A stretch of DNA of 64,000 nucleotides from Pseudomonadota bacterium (lineage in GTDB: Bacteria > Pseudomonadota > Gammaproteobacteria > Steroidobacterales > Steroidobacteraceae), in NCBI GenBank assembly GCA_023423935.1, contig JAFAEQ010000063.1, positions 43,048 through 107,047 on the forward strand. The letters are read 5' to 3'. Position 1 is the stretch's first letter, and every line of letters begins with the position of its first letter. A program made the position numbers and the translations under genes. The notes under the pieces are model-generated. The model was not told the DNA's origin, did no database searches, and saw nothing but the letters and a program-made list of their open reading frames with translations. Below, piece by piece: positions 17,603 to 26,970 of the stretch.

Positions 17603-18067
17603 TCAGGAACGCGAGCAGTCGCCGCGGAAATAGGCATGCACATCGCAGACCTTTTCGCCGAACGTGCACGTGCCCTGCTCTTCTCTCTCCGCGGTCTCCT
17701 GGACGGTATCCTGATAGGTGCCACCCGTGATGGCGCAGTAGCGGGCTGCCGCCGTGGCGTAGCCCGTGATCCGTCTGCCGCCGACCGGGCAGTCTCCACG
17801 CATCAACGCCCATTCCTCGCATTGCCGGTTCTCTTCGAATACACAGACCCCGATCTCATCGCCGCGCGGCGTGCGCTCGATGACGGCACGTCCGCCTTCA
17901 GCGATGCAATGCTCAGCCGCCGGATTGGCTCGCGTCATCTGTGTGCCGGATTCACCCGCATTGGGTGATTTCGGAACCGTGCTGACGGCGACAGGCGCAC
18001 CTTCCTGAGAACAACCGCACACGAAAGCCACGACAGTGGCCAGCCAGATACGCGTCGCGAACTGCAT
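17603..18067 (-). CDS. DUF333-type lipoprotein with two Cys-rich repeats
   Basis: 154 aa from the ATG at 18067 (GGAGA upstream). A lipoprotein signal ends in FVCGC. Two related segments follow: NPAAEHCIAEGGRAVIE...GVCVFEENRQCEEWALMRGDCP and the second from ARYCAITGGTYQDT to the C-terminus ending CDVHAYFRGDCSRS. Each has the DUF333 pattern of small hemolysin-like lipoproteins: CxxxGG, then GxCxF and CxxW/HA..RGxC. The eight cysteines probably form disulfides in the periplasm. Function unknown. Confidence 0.83.
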   Translation of the reverse strand: MQFATRIWLATVVAFVCGCSQEGAPVAVSTVPKSPNAGESGTQMTRANPAAEHCIAEGGRAVIERTPRGDEIGVCVFEENRQCEEWALMRGDCPVGGRRITGYATAAARYCAITGGTYQDTVQETAEREEQGTCTFGEKVCDVHAYFRGDCSRS

Positions 18068-18145
18068 CACTTGTCTCCGCAAGGGCTCGGAACAGCCGAG
18101 CATCGCAGTGCATTGCAGCGCCACTGCACCTCGAAGCACATCCGT

Positions 18146-18994
18146 GTGAACCGCGGCTATCTGCACACTGCCTGGACGCACTTGAAATGCGCAGCCTTGC
18201 ACTGGTCCTCGGATCAGGCGGCGACCATCGGTGCCGCTCTCGCGTTTTACTGCGCTTTCTCGCTCGCACCGCTGCTGATCATTCTGGTCACGATCACCGG
18301 ATGGGTCGTCGGGACGGAGGCTGCGTACTCAGGTCTCGGACATCAGCTGAACGAGCTCTTCGGCCGCGCGACCGCCGGCATTCTCATCGAAGCCGTTCGC
18401 AATTCGCAGGAAGACACCGGACCGATCGCCACTCTCATCAGCATCTTCAGCCTGCTGGTCGGCGCGACGACTGTCTTTGCCGCGCTCGAGTCGGCGTTGG
18501 AGTTGATCTGGGGCGCGCGCGCCGAAGTCCCCAAGGGTTTCTATGGATTCATTCGCGCACGCCTGCTGTCGTTCGGACTGATCCTGGCGATCGGCTTTCT
18601 GCTTCTGGTCTCACTCACCGTGACGACCGCACTGTCCTCGCTGCGCACCCTGATCGCGTTGCGCTATGAGAATCTGCTGATCGCCATCACGCTGCTGGAT
18701 CTCATCATCTTCACGGCCCTCGTGACCGGACTGGTCGCGGTCATCTACCGCTACCTGCCCGCACGTCGCCTGCCCTGGCGTCCCGCACTGATCGGCGCGT
18801 TTCTCACGGCCGTGCTGTTCCATGCCGGTCGTTGGCTCATTGGCCTCTACCTCGGCCGCTCGACACAACCTTCCGCATTCGGAGCCGCCGCCTCGTTCGC
18901 CGCGATGCTGCTATGGCTCTACTACTCCGCGCAGATCTTTCTGTTCGGAGCCGAGCTGACGTCGTGTGTGGGCAAACTGAGGAAAGAGAATTGA
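18146..18994 (+). CDS. YihY/virulence factor BrkB family membrane protein
   Basis: 282 aa from the GTG at 18146; a TTG at 18071 in the same frame would add 25 residues and overlap the divergent promoter region of the DUF333 gene. Six hydrophobic segments and the conserved AATIGAALAFYCAFSLAPLL, GATTVFAALESALE and AASFAAMLLWLYYSAQIFLFGAE motifs identify the YihY/BrkB (once called RNase BN) family of inner-membrane proteins. Function is not settled. Its last codons (KEN then TGA) lie inside an AT-rich intergenic repeat. Confidence 0.9.
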   Translation: MNRGYLHTAWTHLKCAALHWSSDQAATIGAALAFYCAFSLAPLLIILVTITGWVVGTEAAYSGLGHQLNELFGRATAGILIEAVRNSQEDTGPIATLISIFSLLVGATTVFAALESALELIWGARAEVPKGFYGFIRARLLSFGLILAIGFLLLVSLTVTTALSSLRTLIALRYENLLIAITLLDLIIFTALVTGLVAVIYRYLPARRLPWRPALIGAFLTAVLFHAGRWLIGLYLGRSTQPSAFGAAASFAAMLLWLYYSAQIFLFGAELTSCVGKLRKEN

Positions 18995-19163
18995 CAATTG
19001 ATAATGGACAATTGACAACGAAGACGGGTCGAACGCACGAACTTCACAACATGCAGCCTACGGTTCAATGCATCGGAGCTTTGCGCCCCTCTCGGCTTGA
19101 ATCCGTTGTCAATTATCAATTGTCCATTGTCAATTGACTCGCGTTGTCCATTGTCAATTCTCT
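18987..19163. repeat. AATTGACAATTG-family inverted repeat block
   Basis: The left arm (18987-19019) and the right arm (19104-19162) are built from AATTGACAA / TTGTCAATT units in opposite orientation, around a GC-rich spacer of about 85 bases. The right arm holds the unit about three times. The block is markedly AT-rich in a GC-rich genome and exactly fills the gap between convergent genes: it covers the stop of the YihY gene and ends one base before the stop of the SDR gene. No ORF is seen in it. Confidence 0.85.
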
Positions 19164-20174
19164 TCAGTATCCCCCAATGATCGGAAGTATCTCTCCCGTG
19201 ATGTAGCTCGAGCAGTGCGACGAGGCGAGGAAGACATAGGCTGGGGCGATTTCTTCGGGTTGGGCAGGACGTTTCATCGGCGTGTCGCTGCCGAATTTGC
19301 AGACGTCGTCAGCTTCCTTGTCTGCGGGATTGAGCGGCGTCCATACCGGGCCAGGTGCGATGGCGTTCACGCGGATGCCGCGCTCGAGCAATTGCCCTGC
19401 GAGCGAACGCGTGAAAGCGTGGATGCCGCCCTTGGTCATCGAGTAGTCGAGCAGGTTCTTGCTGCCCATCAAGCCCGTGACCGACCCGGTATTGAGAATG
19501 ACGCCACCTTTGGGCATGTGCGGCACGACTGCCTTGCTCATGTGGAAGTAGCCGTACAGATTCGTGCGCAGTGTTTCGTCGAAGTGCTCGGCGGTGATGT
19601 CCTCGATGCTCTTCGCGTGCAGCTGGAACGCAGCGTTGTTCACGAGAATGTCGACGCGGCCGAATTCGTCGATCGCTTTCTGCACGATCTGCCCGCAAAC
19701 CTCGGGCTGCGTCACGTCACCGGCGATGGTAACGCAGCGACGACCTTCGGCTTCGACTCCCATGCGCGTGACTTCCGCATCGCCGTGCTCATCGAGATAC
19801 GCCACCACGACATCGGCGCCTTCGCGCGCGAACAGAATCGCGACTGCGCGGCCGATACCGGAGTCCGCGCCGGTGACGACCGCGATCTTGTCCTGGAGCT
19901 TGCCCGATCCCTTGTAGAAGGGCGCGTCATACAAGGGCTCCGGATCGAGCTCCCATTCCTGACCGGGTTTGGGCAGATGCTGTTTCGGGAATGGCGGTTC
20001 GGGATAGCGACGAGCGCCGAGCTGCGACGCACCGTTCTGCGCGCCATTTCCATGACCATTGTTCGCATCGGCTTTGCCGATCTCATTCTGCAGCTCGCGC
20101 TGCTTCGTCGCGGCCCTGGCGGCGTTGGCAGAAATCGATTCGCGATCTGAATCGGCGGGGCGTTGTGATTCCAT
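19164..20174 (-). CDS. SDR-family oxidoreductase (YghA-like)
   Basis: 336 aa from the ATG at 20174 (AAGGGAA upstream). The Rossmann motif VTGADSGIGRA and the catalytic YSMTK are present, with NNAAFQ between them and the IAPGPVWTPL loop after. A hydrophilic N-terminal extension of about 80 residues carries PFPKQHLPKPGQEWELDP, the feature of the YghA-type subgroup, whose members are NADP-dependent aldehyde or ketone reductases linked to stress and general metabolism. The gene ends directly at an intergenic repeat and is 70 bases from the BON-protein gene on the same strand. Confidence 0.9.
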   Translation of the reverse strand: MESQRPADSDRESISANAARAATKQRELQNEIGKADANNGHGNGAQNGASQLGARRYPEPPFPKQHLPKPGQEWELDPEPLYDAPFYKGSGKLQDKIAVVTGADSGIGRAVAILFAREGADVVVAYLDEHGDAEVTRMGVEAEGRRCVTIAGDVTQPEVCGQIVQKAIDEFGRVDILVNNAAFQLHAKSIEDITAEHFDETLRTNLYGYFHMSKAVVPHMPKGGVILNTGSVTGLMGSKNLLDYSMTKGGIHAFTRSLAGQLLERGIRVNAIAPGPVWTPLNPADKEADDVCKFGSDTPMKRPAQPEEIAPAYVFLASSHCSSYITGEILPIIGGY

Positions 20175-20246
20175 GACGTGTTCCCTTGCCGGAAACAGGA
20201 AGGGCGGCACTCCTGCCGCCCTTCGTTGAGCATTCGAGCCTCAACC

Positions 20247-21554
20247 TCAACTCTTTTTCGTTCCTGAAGTTCCGCTCGTTCCTCGGGGCTCCTGCCCACC
20301 ATTATCGGTGCCGCTCGCAGACCGTCCGGTGCTGCTCGAGACGGATGTCTCGGCGCCATAACCGCTGCGCGAACTAGCCGACGAATTGCTGCCAGCATTC
20401 TGGTCCGAACTTCCGCTGCGGCTCTGGCCCGAAGAGGAATCCATCGACCTCTGGGATTCGCCGAACTGACTGGACTGCACGCGCAGCTGGTTATCGACAT
20501 CCTTCACACCGCTGCAACGACTGACCGCCTCCTCGACGTGATACTTCATGCGCCGATCTTCGACCGAGCCGGTCAACTTCACGACGCCGCCGCTCACGTT
20601 CACCGAGATCTCGCTGGCATCGATATCGTCATCGTCCGAGAGCCTCTCGCACACCTGCTCTTTGATGCGTTCATCCGAACGTTCATAGCCTTTCGGCCCG
20701 CGACCCCTGAAGGACTGCTGGCTCGATCCCCAGAACGAGCCGCGTCCGCCCGACCCACCATATTCGCCTTGCGAACGATAGCCCTGCGATCCGCGATATC
20801 CGCCCTGCGAGCCGTATGAGCTGCCCTGAGCCGAGCCACCGCCGCCGCGATTACCTGTGCCCCACTCTTCGCCGTATTGCGTGCGTGATCCGTACGCGCC
20901 CGAAGAACCGGAGCTGTCGCCCAAGCCCGAGTTGCCGCCGTAGTATCCGCCGCTTTGACCCAGGCTGCCGTAGCTGCCGCTCGTGCCGTAATAGCCGCCG
21001 CCGTACTCGCTGCCACGACCGAAGCCACCGCTTTGACCCCGATCTCGTTCGAGGAACGGGTTGCCGCGATACGAACCTTCGTTACCTTCATGCCTTCCCT
21101 GCCACTCGCGTCCTCCCTGCTCGCGACCTCCGCGGCCGCCGCGCTGACCCCAGTCGCTGCGACTGCCTCGTTCCCAGCCGCCCTGCTCCGAACGTCCGCT
21201 CCAGTCGTGCTGGGCGCGCTCGCCCCAATCGCTCTGTCCGCGACCGTGCCGCTGTCCGAAATCCTCACCCGATTCGCGCCAGTCGTTGCGCGAGCTGCGC
21301 CATTGATCCTGACCGCGCTCGCCGCCTCGCCCGCCGCCCTGACCATATTCGCCGTAGCTGCCCTCGGATGAACCGAAGTCGCTGCGATTGCCGCCGTAAC
21401 CGCCGTAGTCTCCAATGCCGTTCGCTGAGCGTGGGCCGTAATCGCCGTCATCCCAGGCGGCATTCTGCGAGCGTCGTGAATCCTCTTCAGAGTTGCGATA
21501 CCCGCGGCTGCGTGACTGATCCGAGTGCCGCCAATCGCGTGACTGGTGAGCCAT
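20247..21554 (-). CDS. BON-domain protein with long Gly/Ser/Arg-rich region
   Basis: 435 aa; GAGGAGA six bases before the ATG at 21554. The first about 285 residues are low complexity: Gly, Ser, Arg, Tyr, Gln and Asp in short near-repeats such as GGYGG, SGSYG and RGGREQGG. Then a BON domain (about 290-355, from RSDERIKEQVCERLSDDDDI to VDNQLRVQ), a phospholipid-binding fold known from OsmY. A Ser/Gly-rich tail of about 75 residues follows. There is no signal peptide, so it is probably cytoplasmic. The Tyr/Arg/Gly composition resembles proteins that phase-separate. Possible osmotic or envelope stress role, from family only. Confidence 0.85.
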   Translation of the reverse strand: MAHQSRDWRHSDQSRSRGYRNSEEDSRRSQNAAWDDGDYGPRSANGIGDYGGYGGNRSDFGSSEGSYGEYGQGGGRGGERGQDQWRSSRNDWRESGEDFGQRHGRGQSDWGERAQHDWSGRSEQGGWERGSRSDWGQRGGRGGREQGGREWQGRHEGNEGSYRGNPFLERDRGQSGGFGRGSEYGGGYYGTSGSYGSLGQSGGYYGGNSGLGDSSGSSGAYGSRTQYGEEWGTGNRGGGGSAQGSSYGSQGGYRGSQGYRSQGEYGGSGGRGSFWGSSQQSFRGRGPKGYERSDERIKEQVCERLSDDDDIDASEISVNVSGGVVKLTGSVEDRRMKYHVEEAVSRCSGVKDVDNQLRVQSSQFGESQRSMDSSSGQSRSGSSDQNAGSNSSASSRSGYGAETSVSSSTGRSASGTDNGGQEPRGTSGTSGTKKS

Positions 21555-22058
21555 AGTCGTTCTCCTCTTGCGTGTCATGACTGTGCGATGCACTGCTGAC
21601 TATCCCGAGCCGGAAATCCCGCAACGGAAATACGTTTTTCATCGACATCGACGTCGGATTTTCCGGTCAGCGCATCGCCCTTGGAGCCGTGATGGACTTC
21701 ACTGATGACTTAGCAACAACACTGAGTCGTGAGCATCACCGACGAAACGCAAGAGATTCGACAGGTCATTTGTTCCTGCTGCGACGCCTCGCAGAAGGCA
21801 CTGCGACAGGCGCTTCCTGGCGGACAGCGTCCTCGACAAACCCCTACGCGCAAACTGTGCGCGTGAACTTCTCCGACGGGGATGTGCTCGAAAGACGCGC
21901 TTGCGGGCGGAGGTATCGAGCGTGCTCGGATCTGCGCGTAGGCGGAACCCGGACGCCGATTCCGGCATTTAGGCCCCTACGGCTCAGGCCGTACAAAGCC
22001 GGGGAAGACACCGGCGTCAGCCCCTGCTCCGTGAGCCGGCCTTTATTGGATTACAAAG
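21555..22058 (+). other. 504-base leader/intergenic region with a structured segment before the kinase gene
   Basis: No gene is supported. Close to the kinase start, 21978-22044 can form hairpins: TACGGC/GCCGTA at 21978-21993 around TCAG, GGGG/CCCC at 22001-22024, and AAAGCCGG (21995-22002) with CCGGCCTTT (22036-22044) with one bulge. The last two are partly exclusive. This looks like a structured 5' leader, but I could not match it to a known riboswitch class. Confidence 0.4.
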
Positions 22059-25000
22059 ATGACCCTCAGCGATTCACGTTCGATCTCCCGCGATTCTTTG
22101 CACACGACCCTGCCTATGCCGTGGGCGACGCTCGTGGGCTTCATCCTGGCCATACTGGCGATGCTGCTCATCGGAATAGTCACCTACCTGTCCCTGCAGA
22201 GCCGCAGCGAATCGCGCGAGCGCGTCGCCCATACGATCGATGTGGTGAGCGGACTGGAGCGCCTGCAGGCGCGCATCGTGGCCGCCGAAACCGGGCAGCG
22301 CGGATTTCTGCTCACGGGCGATGAGCGCTATCTCGAACCCTACATTGCCGCGAACGCCGCACTCACGACCGAACAGCAGCACCTTCGCACTCTGCTGGCC
22401 GACAACGCCTCACAGGTATCGAGGCTTGACGCATTGCGGACGCTGATCGAGCAGAAGAACACCGAGCTCGCACACACGGTGGACCTGCGCCGCTCGGGCA
22501 ATACACAGGAAGCACTCAACCTCGTTCGCAGCGACGGCGGACGCGTGCTGATGGCGCAGATCGAATCGATCGTGCAGCAGATGATCAGGGAGGAGCAGAC
22601 GATACTGCGTCAGCGCGAGGAAGAGTGGCAGCAGGCCTCGCAGTTTTCCGTGTGGGTGACCGGCGGCGGCACCGTACTGCTGCTGGTGCTGATCATCGTC
22701 GCCGCCATCACCGCTTCGCGCGATTACCGCGCGCGCGAGCGTCAGGTCTGGCTGCGTACGGCAGCGATGGAATTCGGCTCACGCGTACAGGGCGAGCAAC
22801 GTCTGGAGAAGCTCGGCGATGCGGTCCTCGCCTTCCTGTCGGAGTATCTGGATGCGCAAGTGGGCGTCGCCTATATCGCCACTGGCGATGCGCTCTTCGA
22901 GCGTTTCGCAGGATTTGCCGCGGAGTCCACGCGCGACGCGCCTGTCCGCACCGGTGAGGGTTTGCTGGGCCAGGCAGCGAAAGAGCGCCGGATGCTCGTT
23001 GTCAGTAATGTTCCCGACGACTATCTGCACGTGAGTTCGAGCCTGGGCCGCTCCCGCCCGCGTGAGCTGGTCATCGTGCCGGCGATATCCGAAGGACAGG
23101 TCCATGCGGTCGTCGAGCTCGGATTCATGCGCTCGATCACCGACACGGATCGCGAGCTGCTGCTGCAGATCAGCGAGTCCTTCGCAGCGGCGGTGGATGC
23201 GTCGAAGGACCGTACGCGGCTCGAGAATCTGCTCGAGGAAACCCAGCGCCAGAGCGAGGAACTGCAAACGCAGCAGGAGGAACTGCGCGTCGCCAATGAA
23301 GAGCTGGAAGTGCAGGCGAAGGCGCTGAAAGAGTCTCAGGTGCATCTCGAGACCCAGCAGCACGAGCTGGCCCGCAGCAACGTGCAGATGGAGGAATACA
23401 CCCAGATGCTCGAGCAGCAGCGCAACGATCTGGTCCAGGCCCAGCGCCTGGCGGAGGAGAAGGCTGCCGAGCTCGGTCGCTCGAACCAGTACAAGAGCGA
23501 ATTCCTCGCCAACATGTCACACGAGCTGCGCACGCCGCTCAACAGCTCGCTCATTCTCGCCAAGCTCCTGGCCGACAATCCGCAGGGCAATCTGAGCGAA
23601 GAACAGGTCAAGTTCGCGAGGAACATCTACTCCGCCGGCAACGATCTGCTCGAGCTCATCAACGACATCCTCGATCTCTCCAAGATCGAAGCGCGACAGG
23701 TGGAGGTCAAGCGCGATCACGTGAGCCTGCAGCAGCTGTTCGACAACATGACGCAGGTATTCCGTCCGCTGGCAGATCAGAAGCACATCGACTTCGCGAT
23801 CGATCTCGCACCCGATGTGCCGGTTGCCCTGCAGACGGACTCGCAGCGCCTGCGGCAGATTCTCAAGAACCTGATCTCCAACGCGATCAAGTTCACGCTG
23901 AAGGGGCATGTGCATCTCAAGGTGTTCGTGCCCGCACCGGTCGAAGGCAGCGGCGCATGGATCGGCTTCGCGGTGGAGGACACCGGCATCGGCATCCCTC
24001 AGGAACAGCACGAGGTGATCTTCGAGCCGTTCCGACAGGCCGACGGCACGACCAACCGGCGCTTCGGCGGCACGGGACTGGGACTGTCCATCTCGCGCGA
24101 GCTCGCCGCGATGCTCGGCGGACACATCGAGCTGCGCAGCAGTGCCGGTGAAGGCAGCACATTCACGCTGCTGTTGCCGCAGGTCATGCCGCAATCGCAA
24201 ACCGCCGAAGCTGCTCAGCCGACGCGCAGCGTGGCGCCAAAGCCGACGCGTCCCGCACGCGTAACGCCGATAACCCCTGCGCCGACGCCGGCTGCGACGG
24301 AGGCGCCCTCGTCGGGTCGCGTACTGCTGATCATCGAGGACGATGCCTCCTTCGCGAGCACGATCGCTGCGCTCGCCGCAGGCTTTCACTTCGAAACGGT
24401 CATCGCATCGACCGCCGACGAAGGCATGGAGGCCGCGTTGCGCCTGCGGCCGACTGCCATCGTGCTCGATATCCGTCTGCCGGATCACACGGGACTGTCC
24501 GTGCTCGATCGGCTCAAGCACAACCCCGCGACGCGTCACATTCCCGTGCAGGTCGTCTCTGGATTCGACTACACGCACGCCGCGCTGGAAATGGGCGCTG
24601 CGGACGTGCTGCTCAAGCCGGTCGATCGCGATCAGCTGGTCACCGCGCTCGCCAATCTGGAACGCAAAGCGAGCAGCGAACAACGCGCCGTGCTGATCGT
24701 GGAAGACAACAGCATCCAGCGCGACAGCATCGAGCGGCTGCTCAAGTCCGAGCATGTGCGCACCGTCGCCGTCTCCACGGCGGCGGAGGCACTCGAGCAA
24801 CTGCGCACGACGACCTTCGATTGCATGGTGCTCGATCTCGCCCTCCCCGATGCATCCGGCCGTGAACTGCTGGAGCAGATGGCGAACGACGAGACTTACG
24901 CATTCCCGCCGGTCATCGTGTACACGGCACGCTCGATGTCGGCCGACGAGGAACAGGAGCTTCGCCGTTATTCGAAGTCGATCATCATCAAGGGCGCACG

Positions 25001-25505
25001 CTCGCCGGAGCGGCTGCTCGATGAGGTCACCCTGTTCCTGCATCGCGTGGAGGCATTGCTGCCTGCCGAACAGCAAAGAATGCTGCGTGTCGCCCGCAGT
25101 CGCGACAGTGTGTTCGAGAAGCGCCGCATCCTGCTGGCCGAGGACGACGTTCGAAACGTCTTTGCGATCACCCGCGTGCTGGAGCCGCACGGCGTCATTC
25201 TGGAGATCGCGCGCAATGGTCGCGAGGCCGTCGAGATCCTCGAACAGCGCAAGGACATCGATCTGGTGCTGATGGACATCATGATGCCCGAGATGGACGG
25301 ACTGCAGGCGATGCAGGCCATTCGCGCACGCACCGAGCTCAGGAATCTGCCGATCATCGCACTGACAGCCAAGGCGATGCCCGATGATCGCCAGCGTTGT
25401 CTCGATGCCGGTGCGAACGACTACGTCACCAAGCCGATCGATATCGACAAACTGCTCTCGCTGCTGCGCATCTGGATGCCACCGCGACATGGAGCCGTCG
25501 CTTGA
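22059..25505 (+). CDS. Hybrid sensor histidine kinase: CHASE3-GAF-HisKA-HATPase-three receivers
   Basis: 1148 aa inner-membrane kinase. TM helix at about 24-50, periplasmic CHASE3 domain (to about 195), second TM helix at about 198-222, GAF domain (about 240-380), coiled coil (about 390-480), HisKA with the phosphohistidine in MSHELRTPLN (His488), and HATPase_c with the DTGIGIP and FGGTGLGLSIS boxes. A Pro/Ala-rich linker leads to three receiver domains (about 755-870, 880-1000, 1030-1145), each with the acidic pair and the phosphoacceptor Asp (LDIRLPD, LDLALPD, MDIMMPE). First gene of a four-gene overlapping operon with CheR, CheB and a second kinase. Signal unknown. Confidence 0.95.
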   Translation: MTLSDSRSISRDSLHTTLPMPWATLVGFILAILAMLLIGIVTYLSLQSRSESRERVAHTIDVVSGLERLQARIVAAETGQRGFLLTGDERYLEPYIAANAALTTEQQHLRTLLADNASQVSRLDALRTLIEQKNTELAHTVDLRRSGNTQEALNLVRSDGGRVLMAQIESIVQQMIREEQTILRQREEEWQQASQFSVWVTGGGTVLLLVLIIVAAITASRDYRARERQVWLRTAAMEFGSRVQGEQRLEKLGDAVLAFLSEYLDAQVGVAYIATGDALFERFAGFAAESTRDAPVRTGEGLLGQAAKERRMLVVSNVPDDYLHVSSSLGRSRPRELVIVPAISEGQVHAVVELGFMRSITDTDRELLLQISESFAAAVDASKDRTRLENLLEETQRQSEELQTQQEELRVANEELEVQAKALKESQVHLETQQHELARSNVQMEEYTQMLEQQRNDLVQAQRLAEEKAAELGRSNQYKSEFLANMSHELRTPLNSSLILAKLLADNPQGNLSEEQVKFARNIYSAGNDLLELINDILDLSKIEARQVEVKRDHVSLQQLFDNMTQVFRPLADQKHIDFAIDLAPDVPVALQTDSQRLRQILKNLISNAIKFTLKGHVHLKVFVPAPVEGSGAWIGFAVEDTGIGIPQEQHEVIFEPFRQADGTTNRRFGGTGLGLSISRELAAMLGGHIELRSSAGEGSTFTLLLPQVMPQSQTAEAAQPTRSVAPKPTRPARVTPITPAPTPAATEAPSSGRVLLIIEDDASFASTIAALAAGFHFETVIASTADEGMEAALRLRPTAIVLDIRLPDHTGLSVLDRLKHNPATRHIPVQVVSGFDYTHAALEMGAADVLLKPVDRDQLVTALANLERKASSEQRAVLIVEDNSIQRDSIERLLKSEHVRTVAVSTAAEALEQLRTTTFDCMVLDLALPDASGRELLEQMANDETYAFPPVIVYTARSMSADEEQELRRYSKSIIIKGARSPERLLDEVTLFLHRVEALLPAEQQRMLRVARSRDSVFEKRRILLAEDDVRNVFAITRVLEPHGVILEIARNGREAVEILEQRKDIDLVLMDIMMPEMDGLQAMQAIRARTELRNLPIIALTAKAMPDDRQRCLDAGANDYVTKPIDIDKLLSLLRIWMPPRHGAVA

Positions 25506-26323
25506 GACCGGAAGTCACCGATCTGGAGATTCGCCTGTTGCTGGAGGCTATCTACCAGCGCTTTCATTACGACTTTCGCAAATACGCGATCGCCTCGGTG
25601 CGCCGGCGCCTGCAGCAGGCCCTGGTCGCGATGGGCCACGAGAACCTCTCGCGTCTGCAGGAACGCATCCTTCATGACGAGCACGCGTTTCCGCGTCTGC
25701 TCGCGTACCTCACCGTTCCGGTGAGCGACCTGTTCAGAGATCCCGAGTTCTTTCTGGCCCTGCGCCAGACCGTCCTGCCCGTGCTTGCAACCTATCCATC
25801 ACTGAAGATCTGGGTCGCGGGCTGCAGCACGGGTGAGGAGGCCTACTCGTACGCCATCCTGCTGGCCGAAGAAGGCCTGCTCGGACGCTCGCTCATCTAT
25901 GCAACCGACATCAACGACGAAAGCCTGCGTCGCGCGCAGGCCGGCGTGTTCAGTCTCGAGCGACTGCGGCAGTTCACTCTCAACTATCGTGCGGCAGGCG
26001 GTCGGGGCTCGCTCGCGGACTACTACCACGCGGACGACCACAATGCGGTGATGTCGCCCGATCTGCGCCGGCACATCACATTCGCGGATCACAGCCTTGC
26101 CACCGACAGTACGTTCTCCGAGGTGCAGCTCGTCTCGTGCCGCAACGTGCTGATCTATTTCAATCGCGAACTGCAGGACCGTGCGCTCGGCCTGTTCGCG
26201 GAGGCTCTGGTACCGCGCGGGTTCCTGTGTCTCGGCACCAAGGAATCGGTGCGCTTCTCCGCGCATGCGCATCGATTCGCCGAGATGGAGATCGGCTATC
26301 GCATCTATCGGAGAACCGACTGA
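25502..26323 (+). CDS. cheR: CheR-type protein-glutamate methyltransferase
   Basis: 273 aa from a TTG at 25502 that overlaps the kinase stop (TTGA) and has GGAG eight bases upstream; upstream frame is shadow of the kinase gene. The N-terminal helical CheR domain (EIRLLLEAIYQRFHYDFRKYA) is followed by the SAM-binding domain with VAGCSTGEEAYS and the SCRNVLIYFN motif. It lacks the TPR extension of some CheR proteins. CheR methylates glutamates of chemoreceptors, but no receptor gene is in the window; CheR next to CheB and hybrid kinases occurs in non-chemotaxis signalling clusters too. Confidence 0.92.
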   Translation: MRPEVTDLEIRLLLEAIYQRFHYDFRKYAIASVRRRLQQALVAMGHENLSRLQERILHDEHAFPRLLAYLTVPVSDLFRDPEFFLALRQTVLPVLATYPSLKIWVAGCSTGEEAYSYAILLAEEGLLGRSLIYATDINDESLRRAQAGVFSLERLRQFTLNYRAAGGRGSLADYYHADDHNAVMSPDLRRHITFADHSLATDSTFSEVQLVSCRNVLIYFNRELQDRALGLFAEALVPRGFLCLGTKESVRFSAHAHRFAEMEIGYRIYRRTD

Positions 26324-26970
26324 TGAGCGCGTCGTCCCATTCCGAAAGATCCGACACAGGCTCTCCTGCATGCGTCGTCATTGGCGGCTCTGCCGGCGCG
26401 TTCCATGTTCTGCGACAGCTGCTGCGTGCGCTCGACGCAGACATGAGCGCCTCGGTGGTGATCGTGCTGCACATGCCGCCGAAGTCCCCCGACGGCTTGC
26501 CGGAGCTGTTGAGTCGCGAGTGCGCGGTTCCGGTGAAACAGGCCGAGGACAAGGAGCCCATCGCGCGCGGCACCGTGTATTTCGCACCTCCCGGCTATCA
26601 CCTGCTCGTCGAGTCGCATCGCGCCTTTGCGTTATCGATGGACCCGCCCGTGCATTTCTCCAGACCTTCGATCGATGTGTTGTTCGAAACGGCGGCCGAT
26701 GCCTATCGGCACGAGCTGTTCGGTATTCTTCTCAGCGGCGCCAGTCACGATGGCGCAACGGGACTGCAGGAGATCGCCTCGCACGGCGGCATCACCGCCG
26801 TGCAATCGCCGGACTCCGCCGAGGCTCACACGATGCCCGCGGCCGCCCTTGCACTCTTTCAGCCGACTTTCCTCTGGACCCCTGACGAGCTCACGCGGGA
26901 GCTGCCTCGTATGCTTCGCGACACCGACCGTTCTCGAACCGACTCCACGCACGCTGGCGGTATCGCATGA
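26323..26970 (+). CDS. cheB: CheB-type methylesterase domain, no receiver
   Basis: 215 aa; the ATG overlaps the CheR stop by one base (TGATG). It consists only of the CheB catalytic domain: GGSAGA with Ser23, LHMPP with His50, and SGASHDGATG with Asp near residue 143 form the expected Ser-His-Asp triad. The usual N-terminal receiver domain is missing, so activity cannot be controlled by its own phosphorylation; control may instead come through complex formation with the kinases of the same operon. It removes methyl groups from, or deamidates, receptor glutamyl/glutaminyl residues in the classical system. Confidence 0.92.
   Translation: MSASSHSERSDTGSPACVVIGGSAGAFHVLRQLLRALDADMSASVVIVLHMPPKSPDGLPELLSRECAVPVKQAEDKEPIARGTVYFAPPGYHLLVESHRAFALSMDPPVHFSRPSIDVLFETAADAYRHELFGILLSGASHDGATGLQEIASHGGITAVQSPDSAEAHTMPAAALALFQPTFLWTPDELTRELPRMLRDTDRSRTDSTHAGGIA

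Noticed and set aside
21978..22044. Cyclic di-GMP (GEMM) riboswitch
   Set aside because: It contains CAAAGCC but lacks the conserved A-rich loop and tetraloop-receptor pattern, so I only describe it as a structured leader.
23517..25490. 657-codon minus-strand frame opposite the hybrid kinase
   Set aside because: Antisense shadow of the kinase and receiver domains; composition is not protein-like.
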